Shown here in pieces: positions 1 to 8,470 of a DNA stretch of 38,892 nt (positions within the stretch are counted from its first letter, which is position 1; each line of letters starts with the position of its first letter). Origin of the DNA: Chloroflexota bacterium (GTDB taxonomy: Bacteria; Chloroflexota; Anaerolineae; Aggregatilineales; Phototrophicaceae); the NCBI GenBank assembly GCA_013388735.1, contig JACAES010000030.1, positions 1-38,892 of the forward strand, written 5' to 3'. Made by a program: the position numbers and the translations under genes. The notes beneath the pieces are model-generated. The model had not been told where the DNA came from. It did no database searches and saw only the letters and a list, made by a program, of their open reading frames with translations.

Positions 1-2565
1 ACCCTGGCCGCTCAGGTGGCCGTCGCCGTCCAGAACGCCCGCGCCTACATGCAGACCAAACAGCAGGCCACCATCATCGAAACCTCGCGGGACTTCATCT
101 CGCTGGCCGATCCCCAGGGAACTATCGTTTACCTTAACAGCGGCGGCGCCAAGATGATCGGCTACGACACCCCTGCCGAAATCATCGGCAAACCTATCCC
201 GTTTGTTCACTTCCCTGAGGACTCTCAGAGGGTTCAGCAGGAGGGGCTGCCGAAGGCGCTGGAAACCGGCTACTGGCAGGGCGAAAACGGCCTCAAGCAT
301 CGGGACGGACGGCGTATCCCGGTTGACCAGACGATCTTCGTCATCCGTGACGATGACGGCGAGATCATCAACATCGCCACCATCATGACCGACATCACCG
401 AACGTAAGCAGGCCGAACAGGAACGCCAGGAGCAGCTGTTGTTCCTGCAAAACCTGATCGACTCGATCCCGGATCTGATCTTCTACAAGGATGTGGACGG
501 TGTCTATCTGGGCTGCAACAAGGCATTTGCGGCCTTCAGCGGCCTGCCGGAAAGCCAGATCATGGGCAAAACCGATTTCGATATGTTCCCGCCGGACGTA
601 GCGGCTTTCTTCCGCGAGCAGGACCAGATCATGATGCAGCAGCGGCAGAGCCGGAGCAATGAGGAGTGGGTGACTTACCCGGATGGCACCAAGGTGCTGC
701 TGGATACCCTCAAGACGACCTTCACCACATCGAGCGGCGAACCGCTGGGCCTGATCGGCATCAGCCGCGACATCACGCTGCGCCAGCAGCAGGAAGAAGA
801 AGTCCGGCTGGCGCGTGAAGAGGCGGAAATTCTGTACCAGGTCAGTTCGGCCATCAATGAGGCGAAAACGCCGCAGGACATCGCGGACGCCATCGCCACC
901 TATGCGGCCCCGCCGTCCCAACCTGCCATCTTGATAGCGACCTTCGATACCGGCGATGTTACGACTGCCCAGTATGTGAACATCCTGGCGAACCGGACGA
1001 GCGACGGCCAGACCACGAGCAGGCTGCGGATTCCGCCGGCGGATTTCGTCGGCAGCTTCATGGGCAGCCCGGACGACATCGTGTACATTAATGACACGCA
1101 GAATGACCCGCGCCTGAACGAAGAAACCCGCATCGCTTACCGCGCCTTTAATGCCGAAAGCGTCCTGACCGCGCCGCTGGAAATCGGCGGGCGCATAGCA
1201 GGGGCCATCAGCGTGACGACCGCCCAGGTTTACCACTTCACCGAGCGCGACGTGCGCATCTACCGAGCCATCGCCGAGCAGGCGTCGGCGGCGCTGGAAC
1301 GCTTGCAGCTTATCCAGGAAACGCAGAAACGCGCCGACGAACTGGCGACGGTCGCCCGCGTGAGTGCCGCCACCACCACCATTCTGGACATCGAAGAACT
1401 GCTTCAGGCTGTCAGCGACCTGACCAAAGAGAGCTTCCACCTGTACCACGCTCATATCTACCTGCTGGACGAAACCGGCAAAAAGCTGGTGCTGGCCGCC
1501 GGCGCGGGTGATGCCGGGCGCATCATGAAAGCCGAAGGCCGCTCCATCCGGCTCGACCACCCCAACAGCCTGGTCGCCCGCGCCGCCCGCGAACGTAAAG
1601 GCGTTATCGTCAACGACGTGACGCTGGAACCGGAGTTCCTGCCCAACCCGCTGCTGCCGCTCACCCAGTCAGAAATGGCGATCCCGATCATCGTCGCCGC
1701 CGAGTTGATCGGCGTGCTGGACGTGCAGTCGGAAATCACCAGCCGCTTCACCGAGGAAGACGTGCGGATTAAAACGACGCTGGCCGATCAGGTCGGCATT
1801 GCCATCCAGAATGCGCGCGCCTATCAGGTGCAGCAGGACGCCGCCGACCGTCTGCGCGAGGTTGACCGCCTCAAATCGCAGTTCCTGGCGAACATGAGCC
1901 ACGAACTCCGCACGCCGCTCAACTCGATCATCGGTTATGCCGAAGTGATGCTGGACGGCATTGACGGTGAACTGACCGACGACGCCATCGAGGATGTGCA
2001 AGCCATCCACAGCGGCGGTAAACACCTGCTGTCCATCATCAATGACATCCTCGATCTGGCGAAGATTGACGCCGGGCAGATGTTCATGGACAGGCAGGAA
2101 ACCGACCTGAGCAAGATCGTCGAGGAAGTCGTTCACACCTGCCAGATTCTCATCAAGGATAAAGGCATCTATCTGGAAATAGATCGCCAATCAGAAATTC
2201 CGCCCGTCTACGGCGACCCGGTGCGCCTGCGCCAGATCGTCACCAACCTGGTCAACAACGCCATCAAGTTCACCGAAAAAGGCGGCATCACCATCAGCAT
2301 CGGCCGGCAGGACGACCAGCAGGTTTGTGTCACCGTCAAGGACACCGGCATCGGCATGTCGCAAAAAGACCTGAACGTGATCTTCGAGCGTTTCCGCCAG
2401 GTGGACGGCTCGGCTACCCGCCGCGCCGGCGGCACCGGCCTGGGGCTGGCGATCACGCGCCAGCTCGTCCAGATGCACGACGGCGACATCCATGTCAGCA
2501 GCGTACTGGGCGAAGGCTCGACCTTCTCGTTCACGCTTCCGGTTTACGAGGGGCAGAAAGTGTAG
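1..2565 (+). CDS. Sensor histidine kinase, multi-PAS/GAF (5' end outside window)
   Basis: Cytosolic-type sensor kinase that should autophosphorylate on histidine and pass phosphate to receiver domains. The reading frame is open from base 1, and its first residues (TLAAQVAVAVQNARAY) match the end of a GAF domain, as in the later TLADQVGIAIQNARAY, so the gene starts upstream and a GAF precedes what is visible. Counting from the GTG at base 16, the order is PAS (about 17-130), PAS (143-262), GAF (275-430), GAF (445-600), HisKA with phospho-His629 in ANMSHELRTPLN, then HATPase with N-box NLVNNAIKF, G1 DTGIGM and G2 GGTGLGLAI. No membrane segment or C-terminal receiver is visible. The next gene, 12 bases downstream, carries two receiver domains, making it and the following single receiver likely phosphorylation partners. 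The signal sensed cannot be read from the sequence. Confidence 0.95.
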   Translation, partial: TLAAQVAVAVQNARAYMQTKQQATIIETSRDFISLADPQGTIVYLNSGGAKMIGYDTPAEIIGKPIPFVHFPEDSQRVQQEGLPKALETGYWQGENGLKHRDGRRIPVDQTIFVIRDDDGEIINIATIMTDITERKQAEQERQEQLLFLQNLIDSIPDLIFYKDVDGVYLGCNKAFAAFSGLPESQIMGKTDFDMFPPDVAAFFREQDQIMMQQRQSRSNEEWVTYPDGTKVLLDTLKTTFTTSSGEPLGLIGISRDITLRQQQEEEVRLAREEAEILYQVSSAINEAKTPQDIADAIATYAAPPSQPAILIATFDTGDVTTAQYVNILANRTSDGQTTSRLRIPPADFVGSFMGSPDDIVYINDTQNDPRLNEETRIAYRAFNAESVLTAPLEIGGRIAGAISVTTAQVYHFTERDVRIYRAIAEQASAALERLQLIQETQKRADELATVARVSAATTTILDIEELLQAVSDLTKESFHLYHAHIYLLDETGKKLVLAAGAGDAGRIMKAEGRSIRLDHPNSLVARAARERKGVIVNDVTLEPEFLPNPLLPLTQSEMAIPIIVAAELIGVLDVQSEITSRFTEEDVRIKTTLADQVGIAIQNARAYQVQQDAADRLREVDRLKSQFLANMSHELRTPLNSIIGYAEVMLDGIDGELTDDAIEDVQAIHSGGKHLLSIINDILDLAKIDAGQMFMDRQETDLSKIVEEVVHTCQILIKDKGIYLEIDRQSEIPPVYGDPVRLRQIVTNLVNNAIKFTEKGGITISIGRQDDQQVCVTVKDTGIGMSQKDLNVIFERFRQVDGSATRRAGGTGLGLAITRQLVQMHDGDIHVSSVLGEGSTFSFTLPVYEGQKV

Positions 2566-2577
2566 GCCATCACGCGC

Positions 2578-4701
2578 ATGTCGTCATACTTCACACATAT
2601 CGTCTGCCTGGAATGTGGACACGAACAGGCCGCCGACCCGATGGCAAAGGCGTGTCCCCGCTGCGGCTCTCAATGGCTGGATGCGCGATATGATTATCCG
2701 GCGGTGGCGGGTCTATGGCCCGCCGCCCTGGCCGGACGCGGCGACTCGCTGTGGCGCTACAGCGAACTGCTGCCGCTGACCGAACCCGACCCGGAAATTT
2801 CGATGGGGGAAGGGTTTACTTCCCTCACCCGCCTGTACAGTTACGAACGGCTGTACCAGCACGAACACCTCTACATCAAGGACGAACGCCAGGGGCCGAC
2901 CAGTTCGTTTAAAGACCGGCAGGCGGCGCTGGCGGTGACGGCCATGCGCCGCGCCGGCATCACTGAATGCGTGCTGGCCTCTACCGGCAACGCCGGCGCG
3001 GCCTACGCCGCTTACTGCGCCCGCGCCGGCATCAAGCTGTGGCTGTTCCTCACCAGCCTTGTGCCGTCGGAAAAGATGCGCGAGGCGGCTTTGTACGGCG
3101 CGGAAGTGGTCAAGGTTTCCGGCACGTATGACGAAACCAAACACGTCGCCGCCGAATTCGCCAAACGTAAAGGCATTCATCTTGACCGAGGCGCGAAGGC
3201 CGTCCCCGGCAAAGAAAGCATGAAAACACTGGCCTTTGAGATCGCCGAGCAACTGGCGCTCATACTGGGCGCGGATTCGTCCGGCAGATGGCACAGCCCG
3301 GACTGGTATATCCAGGCGGTGAGCGGCGGCATCGGGCCGATGGGCGTCTGGAAGGGTTTCGAAGAACTGCTCCAGATGGGGCTGATCGAAAAAATGCCCC
3401 GCCTGGGCATCATCCAGGCAGCGGGCTGCGCGCCGATGGTCAACGCCTTCAAAGCCGGGCAGCCCAAAGCCACCCCGGTCATCCCCAAAACGCTCATCAC
3501 GGTGCTGGCGACCGGCGACCCCGGCTTCAGCTACGGTTATCTGCGGCAGGCCGTCCTCAGCAACGGCGGCACGATGGAAGCCATCGAGGATGGCCGCACC
3601 TTCGAGGCCATGCGCCGCCTCGCCAGCAAAGCCGGTTATTCGGTCGAACCGGCCACCGCCGTCGCCTTCGCCGGCCTGGAAAAGATGCTGGCCGAAGGCA
3701 CGATCCGCCCCGGTGAAAGCGTGGTCGTCAACTGCTCCGGCCATACCTTCACGGCGGAAAGCCACATCCTGGGCGACCAGTACGTACACGACCTGCAACT
3801 GGCGGCCAATCAGGACGGCGCTGCTCATCTCGCCCCGGATGAAGGGCTGGATTCGGCTATTCGTATCCTGGATGAACAGGTTACGTCTATCCTGATCGTG
3901 GACGATAACCCCAGCGACCGGCGTTTGATCCGCCGCCTGCTCCAGCGGTACAAACGCTACCGCATCCACGAAGCCGGCAGCGGCCTTCAGGCCCTCAAGG
4001 CGGTCGCAGATCATCGTCCCGATGTCATCCTGGCCGACCTGACCATGCCGGAAATGGACGGTTTTAGCCTGCTGGAAAACCTGAAGAACAACCCGCAGAC
4101 GGCGGATATTCCGGTGGTGGTGGTCTCTGCCAAGACGCTCACCGACGTGGACGCCCGGATGTTAAAGGAATATTCCGAGTCGGTGTGGACGAAAGGCGGC
4201 TTCGACACGCGCCAACTGGTAGATCATGTTGTGCAGGTGTTGGGGGACATCCCCGCCGCGCCGGCGGACAGCAAACCGGCACGGTCGTTCACCATCGAAA
4301 CGAACGAAATGCCCGCCGAAGACAACGCCGACAAGCAGGTGATCGTCATCATCGAGGATAACCCGCAAGACCTGCGGCTGGCGCGGCGGCTGCTGGAAAG
4401 CGAAGGCAGCTACCGCATCATCTCGGCGGCTTCCGGGCGCGAAGGCCTGAAGGCGCTTTACGAGCATCATCCAGAACTGCTGATCCTGGATTTGATGCTG
4501 CCGGAGATGGACGGTTTTGAAGTGCTGCGTATCATCCAGAACGACCCCAAACTGCGCGATATTCCGGTGGTGGTGCTTTCGGCCAAAGAGCTGACTGCCG
4601 CCGAACGCGCCGCGCTGGAGCCGTTTATCACATCGGTGGTTGAAAAGGCATCGTTTGATCGCAACCAGTTTTTGTACATCGTCAATCACATCCTGAAGTG
4701 A
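2578..4701 (+). CDS. Threonine synthase fused to two response-regulator receiver domains
   Basis: The N-terminal 400 residues are a fold-type II PLP enzyme of the threonine synthase family, which converts O-phosphohomoserine to threonine. They include a zinc ribbon (C10, C13, C26, C29), the PLP lysine K112 in SSFKDRQ and a glycine-rich STGNAGAAYAAY segment. After a short linker (about 405-435) come two complete CheY-like receivers. REC1 has D442/D443, phospho-acceptor D487 (ADLTMPEMDG) and K519. REC2 has E593/D594, D638 (LDLMLPEMDG) and K670. The frame is uninterrupted through the junction near base 3890, and 707 residues equals an ordinary enzyme plus two receivers. There is no DNA-binding output domain. 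It follows a histidine kinase by 12 bases and precedes another receiver gene. Phosphorylation-dependent control of the enzyme is an inference. Another PLP lyase specificity is possible, but threonine synthase fits best. Confidence 0.9.
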   Translation: MSSYFTHIVCLECGHEQAADPMAKACPRCGSQWLDARYDYPAVAGLWPAALAGRGDSLWRYSELLPLTEPDPEISMGEGFTSLTRLYSYERLYQHEHLYIKDERQGPTSSFKDRQAALAVTAMRRAGITECVLASTGNAGAAYAAYCARAGIKLWLFLTSLVPSEKMREAALYGAEVVKVSGTYDETKHVAAEFAKRKGIHLDRGAKAVPGKESMKTLAFEIAEQLALILGADSSGRWHSPDWYIQAVSGGIGPMGVWKGFEELLQMGLIEKMPRLGIIQAAGCAPMVNAFKAGQPKATPVIPKTLITVLATGDPGFSYGYLRQAVLSNGGTMEAIEDGRTFEAMRRLASKAGYSVEPATAVAFAGLEKMLAEGTIRPGESVVVNCSGHTFTAESHILGDQYVHDLQLAANQDGAAHLAPDEGLDSAIRILDEQVTSILIVDDNPSDRRLIRRLLQRYKRYRIHEAGSGLQALKAVADHRPDVILADLTMPEMDGFSLLENLKNNPQTADIPVVVVSAKTLTDVDARMLKEYSESVWTKGGFDTRQLVDHVVQVLGDIPAAPADSKPARSFTIETNEMPAEDNADKQVIVIIEDNPQDLRLARRLLESEGSYRIISAASGREGLKALYEHHPELLILDLMLPEMDGFEVLRIIQNDPKLRDIPVVVLSAKELTAAERAALEPFITSVVEKASFDRNQFLYIVNHILK

Positions 4702-4735
4702 TCGCGCACCAGAGCCACGCCGGACGAAGGAAGGC

Positions 4736-5128
4736 ATGATGAGCCGAATTCTGATTATCGAAGATAACCCGCAGAATGCGCGCATGGCGACCAAACTTTT
4801 GCAGCACGCCGGACATGAAGTCGTCACCGCCGACGACGGCGAACAGGGTATCATGAAGGTGATGGAGTACATCCCGGACGCGGTGCTGGTAGACCTGGGA
4901 CTGCCGGACATTGACGGCCAGACCCTGGTCGCCATGATGCGCCAGCAGCCCGATCTCAGCCATCTGCCCATCATCGCTTTTACGGCCTGGCCGCAAGCAA
5001 ACGCCGTCGAGATGGCGCGGGCTTACGGCTGTGATGGCGTCATCACCAAACCGATTGATACCCGTACCTTTGCTTCGCAGGTGAATCATTTTATCGCGTC
5101 CAGAGCGGACTCTAAGGGTGAAGCGTGA
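4736..5128 (+). CDS. Single-domain response regulator (CheY/DivK-like receiver)
   Basis: A 130-residue stand-alone receiver domain with no output module. Acidic pocket E9/D10, phospho-acceptor D53 in LVDLGLPDIDG, T83 in AFTAW and K105 in VITKPIDT are all present, so it should be phosphorylatable. Two ATGs are adjacent (4736 and 4739); a GAAGGAAGG ribosome site lies just upstream and serves either. The opening IIEDNPQ motif is almost the same as that of the second receiver of the preceding fusion protein, which suggests local duplication. Its stop codon overlaps the GTG start of the next gene (GTGA), so the two are probably translationally coupled. Likely a shuttle or phosphate sink for the upstream histidine kinase. 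Confidence 0.93.
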   Translation: MMSRILIIEDNPQNARMATKLLQHAGHEVVTADDGEQGIMKVMEYIPDAVLVDLGLPDIDGQTLVAMMRQQPDLSHLPIIAFTAWPQANAVEMARAYGCDGVITKPIDTRTFASQVNHFIASRADSKGEA

Positions 5129-6018
5129 CTTTGACCGTCCAGCAGCCAGAACTCTGTCTAACCACCGAACAGGCTTTCAGCACTATACCGGCCAGCACCT
5201 ATAACTACACCGAACTGGCCGACATCTATAACCAGACGCGCGTGGATTACATCGTCCCGATGCCGATGAACGCCAAGCGCATGGAAGTTTACGTCAAAAG
5301 TTACGATATTGATCTGGATGCTTCGGTCGTCGCTTTTGATGCCGATGGCGAAATGGCCGGAGTCGGCATGTTGGGACGGCGCGGCGACCGCGCCTGGATC
5401 ACACGGCTGGGGGTGCTGCCCTACCGGCGCGGGCATCAACTGGGGCGTTTTTTGATGGAAACGCTCATCGCCCAGGCCGTTCGAGGCGGCGCCCGGCTCA
5501 TCCAGCTTGAAGTCATCAAAGGCAATACGCCGGCCTACCGGCTGTTCCTCAAGCTGGGATTTAAAGAAACACGGGAACTGCTGGTCATCCGGCGTCCCCC
5601 CGGCAAACCCTTGATGGAGAACCCACTGCCGCAGGCCGCCGTCACGCCGCTGACGCCCGATGAAGTGCAGGGCTGCCTGACGCAGCAGCACACCACGGGC
5701 GCGTCCTGGCTGGACGAAACGGCCTCGCTGCTTCAGGCCGGCAGCCTCAAGGGGCTGCGCGTCGTGCTGCCATCCGGCGCGGCAGGCTGGGTGGTCTACC
5801 AGCAAACCGCTTTGCAGATCGGCTACATCGTACTGCACACGCCCTGGCCGGCGCGGGATGAGCTGACGCGGGCGCTGTTATATCACCTGCACAGCCTCCA
5901 CCCGCTCCAGGATACCAAAGTCGAAAATATCCCGGCGCTTGATTTACGCTGGCCGGTTTATCAGGAATTCGGTTACGTTGAAGCCTTCCGGCGTATCGAA
6001 ATGTTCTTATACCTCTGA
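5125..6018 (+). CDS. GNAT family N-acetyltransferase with uncharacterised C-terminal half
   Basis: A 297-residue protein. The region around residues 45-160 is a GNAT fold that transfers an acyl group from acetyl-CoA to an unknown amine. The pyrophosphate-binding segment is LGVLPYRRGHQLGRFLME, followed by the typical LEVIKGNTPAYRLFLKLGF strand-helix with the Asn/Tyr pattern of GNATs. Residues 165-297 are not recognised; they may be a degenerate second GNAT half, since the total length fits a double-domain member. The GTG start overlaps the receiver gene stop by four bases. The 3' end overlaps the end of the convergent ROK gene by 12 bases. Its substrate is unknown; position suggests it belongs to the signalling operon upstream. 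Confidence 0.85.
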   Translation: MTLTVQQPELCLTTEQAFSTIPASTYNYTELADIYNQTRVDYIVPMPMNAKRMEVYVKSYDIDLDASVVAFDADGEMAGVGMLGRRGDRAWITRLGVLPYRRGHQLGRFLMETLIAQAVRGGARLIQLEVIKGNTPAYRLFLKLGFKETRELLVIRRPPGKPLMENPLPQAAVTPLTPDEVQGCLTQQHTTGASWLDETASLLQAGSLKGLRVVLPSGAAGWVVYQQTALQIGYIVLHTPWPARDELTRALLYHLHSLHPLQDTKVENIPALDLRWPVYQEFGYVEAFRRIEMFLYL

Positions 6019-6930
6019 CCGGGCGCGGGCGTAAAAAGCCGCGCCGATCAGACATACGTCGTCACCCAGCCGCGCCGCGCGGATGAGATCGGGGTCGTTA
6101 AAAGCCGGGTCGGTCAGATGAGCGGCGATGATTTCCCGCACCGGGTTGAAGATCAGATCACCCAGGTTGGCGACGCTGCCGCCGATGACGATGGCCTGTG
6201 GGTTGAACAGGTGCATCAGGCAGACCAGCCCCAGTCCCAGCCAGCGCCCGGCCTCCGCAATCACATCCAGCGCCAGGGCATCCCCCTGCGCGGCGGCCAG
6301 ACCGACGGTGCGCCCGTCCACAACGGCACAGTTCCGCAGCGCCGACGGCTGATCGCCCTCGGCCAGCCGCTCTTTCGCCCGGCGGCCAATGGCCGTCCCG
6401 GAGGCCAGGTCTTCCAGGCTGCGAATCCGACCATCCGGCAGGGGAAATTTGATATGCCCCGGCTCAATCGCCAGGCCGCGCCAGCCGGTGAACAGCGCCC
6501 CGTTGATGACCGCGCCCCCGCCAATGCCGGTGCTGACGGTCAGGTACAGCGCCGGGTTAGCGCCCCGCGCTGCGCCCAGGTGATATTCGGCCAGAGCGGC
6601 CAGGTTGGCGTCATTTTCCATGAAAACCGGCGCGTCGAAAGCGTCGGCCACGATCTGCGCCAGCGGAATACGATCCCAGCCGGGCAGCGTGGGCGCGTGT
6701 AAAATCAGGCCGGTGGCGGCCTGGGGGCCGGGCGCGCACAAGCCGATAGCGGCAGGCTTCTGCCCCGGCGGCACGACCTGCCGGGCGATTTCGATCACGC
6801 GGGCGATCACTGCCGACGGGGGCTGCCCAACCGGCGTAGGCGCTTCATCGCGCGCCTGCATGTTCAATCCATGCGAAAACCAGGCCGCGCGGGTGCGCGT
6901 CCCCCCAAAGTCTATTGACAAAATCGCCAT
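6007..6930 (-). CDS. ROK family protein (glucokinase-like sugar kinase)
   Basis: About 307 residues of the ROK (repressor, ORF, kinase) family without a DNA-binding N-terminus, so a probable cytosolic sugar kinase. The phosphate-binding loop LSIDFGGTRTRAAWF is at the N-terminus. ENDANLAALAEY contains the catalytic Asp motif, and STGIGGGAVING and AIVIGGSVANLGD form the other ATP-site loops. The usual ROK zinc motif (CxCGxxGCxE) between the EPGH motif and the ASGTAIGRRA helix is missing: PLPDGRIRSLEDL occupies that place. An in-frame TTG start at 6969 exists, but the ATG at 6930 begins directly at the conserved domain and has an AAAGGT sequence upstream, so I prefer it. It lies 47 bases after fabH on the same strand and overlaps the convergent GNAT gene by 12 bases. 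The sugar specificity cannot be read. Confidence 0.85.
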   Translation of the reverse strand: MAILSIDFGGTRTRAAWFSHGLNMQARDEAPTPVGQPPSAVIARVIEIARQVVPPGQKPAAIGLCAPGPQAATGLILHAPTLPGWDRIPLAQIVADAFDAPVFMENDANLAALAEYHLGAARGANPALYLTVSTGIGGGAVINGALFTGWRGLAIEPGHIKFPLPDGRIRSLEDLASGTAIGRRAKERLAEGDQPSALRNCAVVDGRTVGLAAAQGDALALDVIAEAGRWLGLGLVCLMHLFNPQAIVIGGSVANLGDLIFNPVREIIAAHLTDPAFNDPDLIRAARLGDDVCLIGAAFYARARSEV

Positions 6931-6977
6931 CTGGCCGACCTTTACGGCGGACGATGAAAGCCGCTGCAACGCGCCGT

Positions 6978-8018
6978 TTAAATGCTGACCTTCACGTGGC
7001 CGTTGCCGTTAGCATGAGCGAATTCCGGCTCGCGCACGCCCATGCGCACCACCGCCCCGGCCCAGGACAGACCCGACCCGAACGCCACCATGCCGACCGT
7101 ATCGCCCGGCTTGATGCGCCCTTCTTCAATCGCTTCCACCAGCGCCAGCGGGATCGAAGCCGCCGATGTGTTGGCGTATTTGTGGACGTTGACGAAAAAC
7201 TTGTCCATCGGCAGGCCGAGATGTTTGGCCGCGCTTTCCATGATCCGCTGGTTGGCCTGATGGGGGATAATCAGGTCAAGATCATGCGGCGTCATGCCGG
7301 CCTGTTCGGTGATGTTGGTCAGGCACGACAGCAGCTTCCGCATGGCAAAACGCGCCACTTCCTGGCCGTTCATGCGGATGTAATGCTCGCGGTTGTCCAC
7401 CACTTTTTGCGAAACCGGGTTGACCGTGCCGCCGCCGGGGACCCACAGATTATGGGCGCGGCTGCCATCCGACCCCAGCTCGAAGGTCATCAGGCCGGCA
7501 TCTTCGGTGGTCGGCTGAAGCACCACCGCCGCCGCCGCATCGCCGAACAGCACGCAGGTCGTCCGGTCGGTATAATCCAGCGCGTAAGAAATAATCTCTA
7601 CGCCGATGACCAGCACGTTTTTGTAAACGCCGGTCTGGATGAACTGATGGCCGGTCGCCAGACCGTACACCCAACCGGAACACCCGGCGGCAATCGTAAA
7701 AGCCGGGCAGGTCGCCCCCAGCGTGTGCTGGATGAAATTGGCCGGTGAGGGCAGCAGGTAATCCGGCGACGAGTTAGCGACGATAATCAGGTCCAGGTCT
7801 TGCGGCTCCAGCCCGGCGACCGCCAGCGCATCGCGGGAGGCGGCGGCGGCCATGCTGGTCGTGGTGTCGTTTTCACCCCGCACGCGGCGTTCCTGAATGC
7901 CGGTGTGTTCGACAATCCACTCATGATTGGTATCCACGATCTGGGCGAGATCATGGTTGGTTAGCACTTTCTCAGGAAGATATTTTCCCCAACCGGTGAT
8001 TTGAGCGCGACGAGTCAT
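6978..8018 (-). CDS. fabH: 3-oxoacyl-ACP synthase III (FabH-like beta-ketoacyl-ACP synthase)
   Basis: Condensing enzyme that starts fatty-acid synthesis by joining an acyl-CoA with malonyl-ACP. At 346 residues it has normal FabH length. The catalytic triad is complete: C113 in AAGCSGWVYGL, H253 in IPHQANQRI and N283 in YANTSAASIP. The N-terminal ITGWGKYLPEKVLTN and TGIQERRV motifs are typical. A TTG lies one codon upstream (8021), but the ATG at 8018 is better spaced from the GGAGG at about 8025-8030. No other fatty-acid synthesis gene is adjacent, so a specialised KAS III such as a secondary-lipid starter enzyme cannot be excluded. A terminator-like hairpin separates it from the sigma-factor pair upstream. 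Confidence 0.93.
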   Translation of the reverse strand: MTRRAQITGWGKYLPEKVLTNHDLAQIVDTNHEWIVEHTGIQERRVRGENDTTTSMAAAASRDALAVAGLEPQDLDLIIVANSSPDYLLPSPANFIQHTLGATCPAFTIAAGCSGWVYGLATGHQFIQTGVYKNVLVIGVEIISYALDYTDRTTCVLFGDAAAAVVLQPTTEDAGLMTFELGSDGSRAHNLWVPGGGTVNPVSQKVVDNREHYIRMNGQEVARFAMRKLLSCLTNITEQAGMTPHDLDLIIPHQANQRIMESAAKHLGLPMDKFFVNVHKYANTSAASIPLALVEAIEEGRIKPGDTVGMVAFGSGLSWAGAVVRMGVREPEFAHANGNGHVKVSI

Positions 8019-8047
8019 CAACAGCCTCCATCTAATAAAAACGAACG

Positions 8048-8073
8048 GCGCATATCCCGTCCGAGATATGCGC
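8048..8073 (-). terminator. Probable intrinsic terminator after the sigma-factor pair
   Basis: A perfect 9-bp inverted repeat (GCGCATATC, 8048-8056, with GATATGCGC, 8065-8073) has an 8-base loop. On the minus strand it is followed after a few bases by a T-rich run (8034-8040). It lies 19 bases past the stop of the small membrane-protein gene and upstream of fabH, so it should end or attenuate the sigma operon transcript. Confidence 0.7.
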
Positions 8074-8092
8074 GCTTTCCGGCAACGAATGG

Positions 8093-8467
8093 CTACAGCG
8101 CGGGAACTTCGCGCTTTTCGCGTCGAACATCATCCAGCATCCGGTGACGAGTCAGCAGCATAAAGCCGGCCACCAGCGCGATACCGGCGGCAATCTGGAC
8201 GCGAGCCGGCAGATAACGAATACGGGCGACGACATTCCGATCTGACATGCCGACCAGATCGTGCTTCAAGCGCCGCACGAAACGGCGCGATGGCTGCGCG
8301 CCGACCAGCGTCAGGTGCAGGCGGCGGATAATCCCGATCAGGCTGTCAACCTCGGCGCGCGGCACGGCATACTGGGCGACAATCGTATCCACGTCGGCGC
8401 TGTCGTCCGCCAACAGCGCGTCGGTGACGGCGGAGAGTAAATCGAGCAGTTGAACCTCGCTAGCCAT
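8093..8467 (-). CDS. Small single-pass membrane protein paired with ECF sigma factor (possible anti-sigma)
   Basis: A 124-residue protein of no family I recognise. Residues 1-85 are soluble and helical (LLDLLSAVTDALLADD, then an IIRRLHLTLVG segment). One hydrophobic helix at about 91-107 (IAAGIALVAGFMLLT) is followed by a short charged tail. The ATG at 8467 is 3 bases after the stop of the sigma-factor gene, so the two must be co-transcribed. That position and a soluble domain anchored by one helix are the usual arrangement of an anti-sigma factor, but no zinc-binding HxxxCxxC motif is visible, so this is inference from context only. Transcription probably ends at the hairpin just downstream. 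Confidence 0.8.
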   Translation of the reverse strand: MASEVQLLDLLSAVTDALLADDSADVDTIVAQYAVPRAEVDSLIGIIRRLHLTLVGAQPSRRFVRRLKHDLVGMSDRNVVARIRYLPARVQIAAGIALVAGFMLLTRHRMLDDVRREKREVPAL

Positions 8468-8470
8468 GCC

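Noticed and set aside
2713..4014. 433-residue minus-strand frame opposite the threonine synthase fusion
   Set aside because: Shadow frame; the plus strand has intact catalytic and receiver motifs.
2578..4701. Threonine synthase fusion as a sequencing artefact joining two genes
   Set aside because: The linker has no stop, start or ribosome site near the junction, and all three domains are intact in one frame. It cannot be fully excluded without reads.
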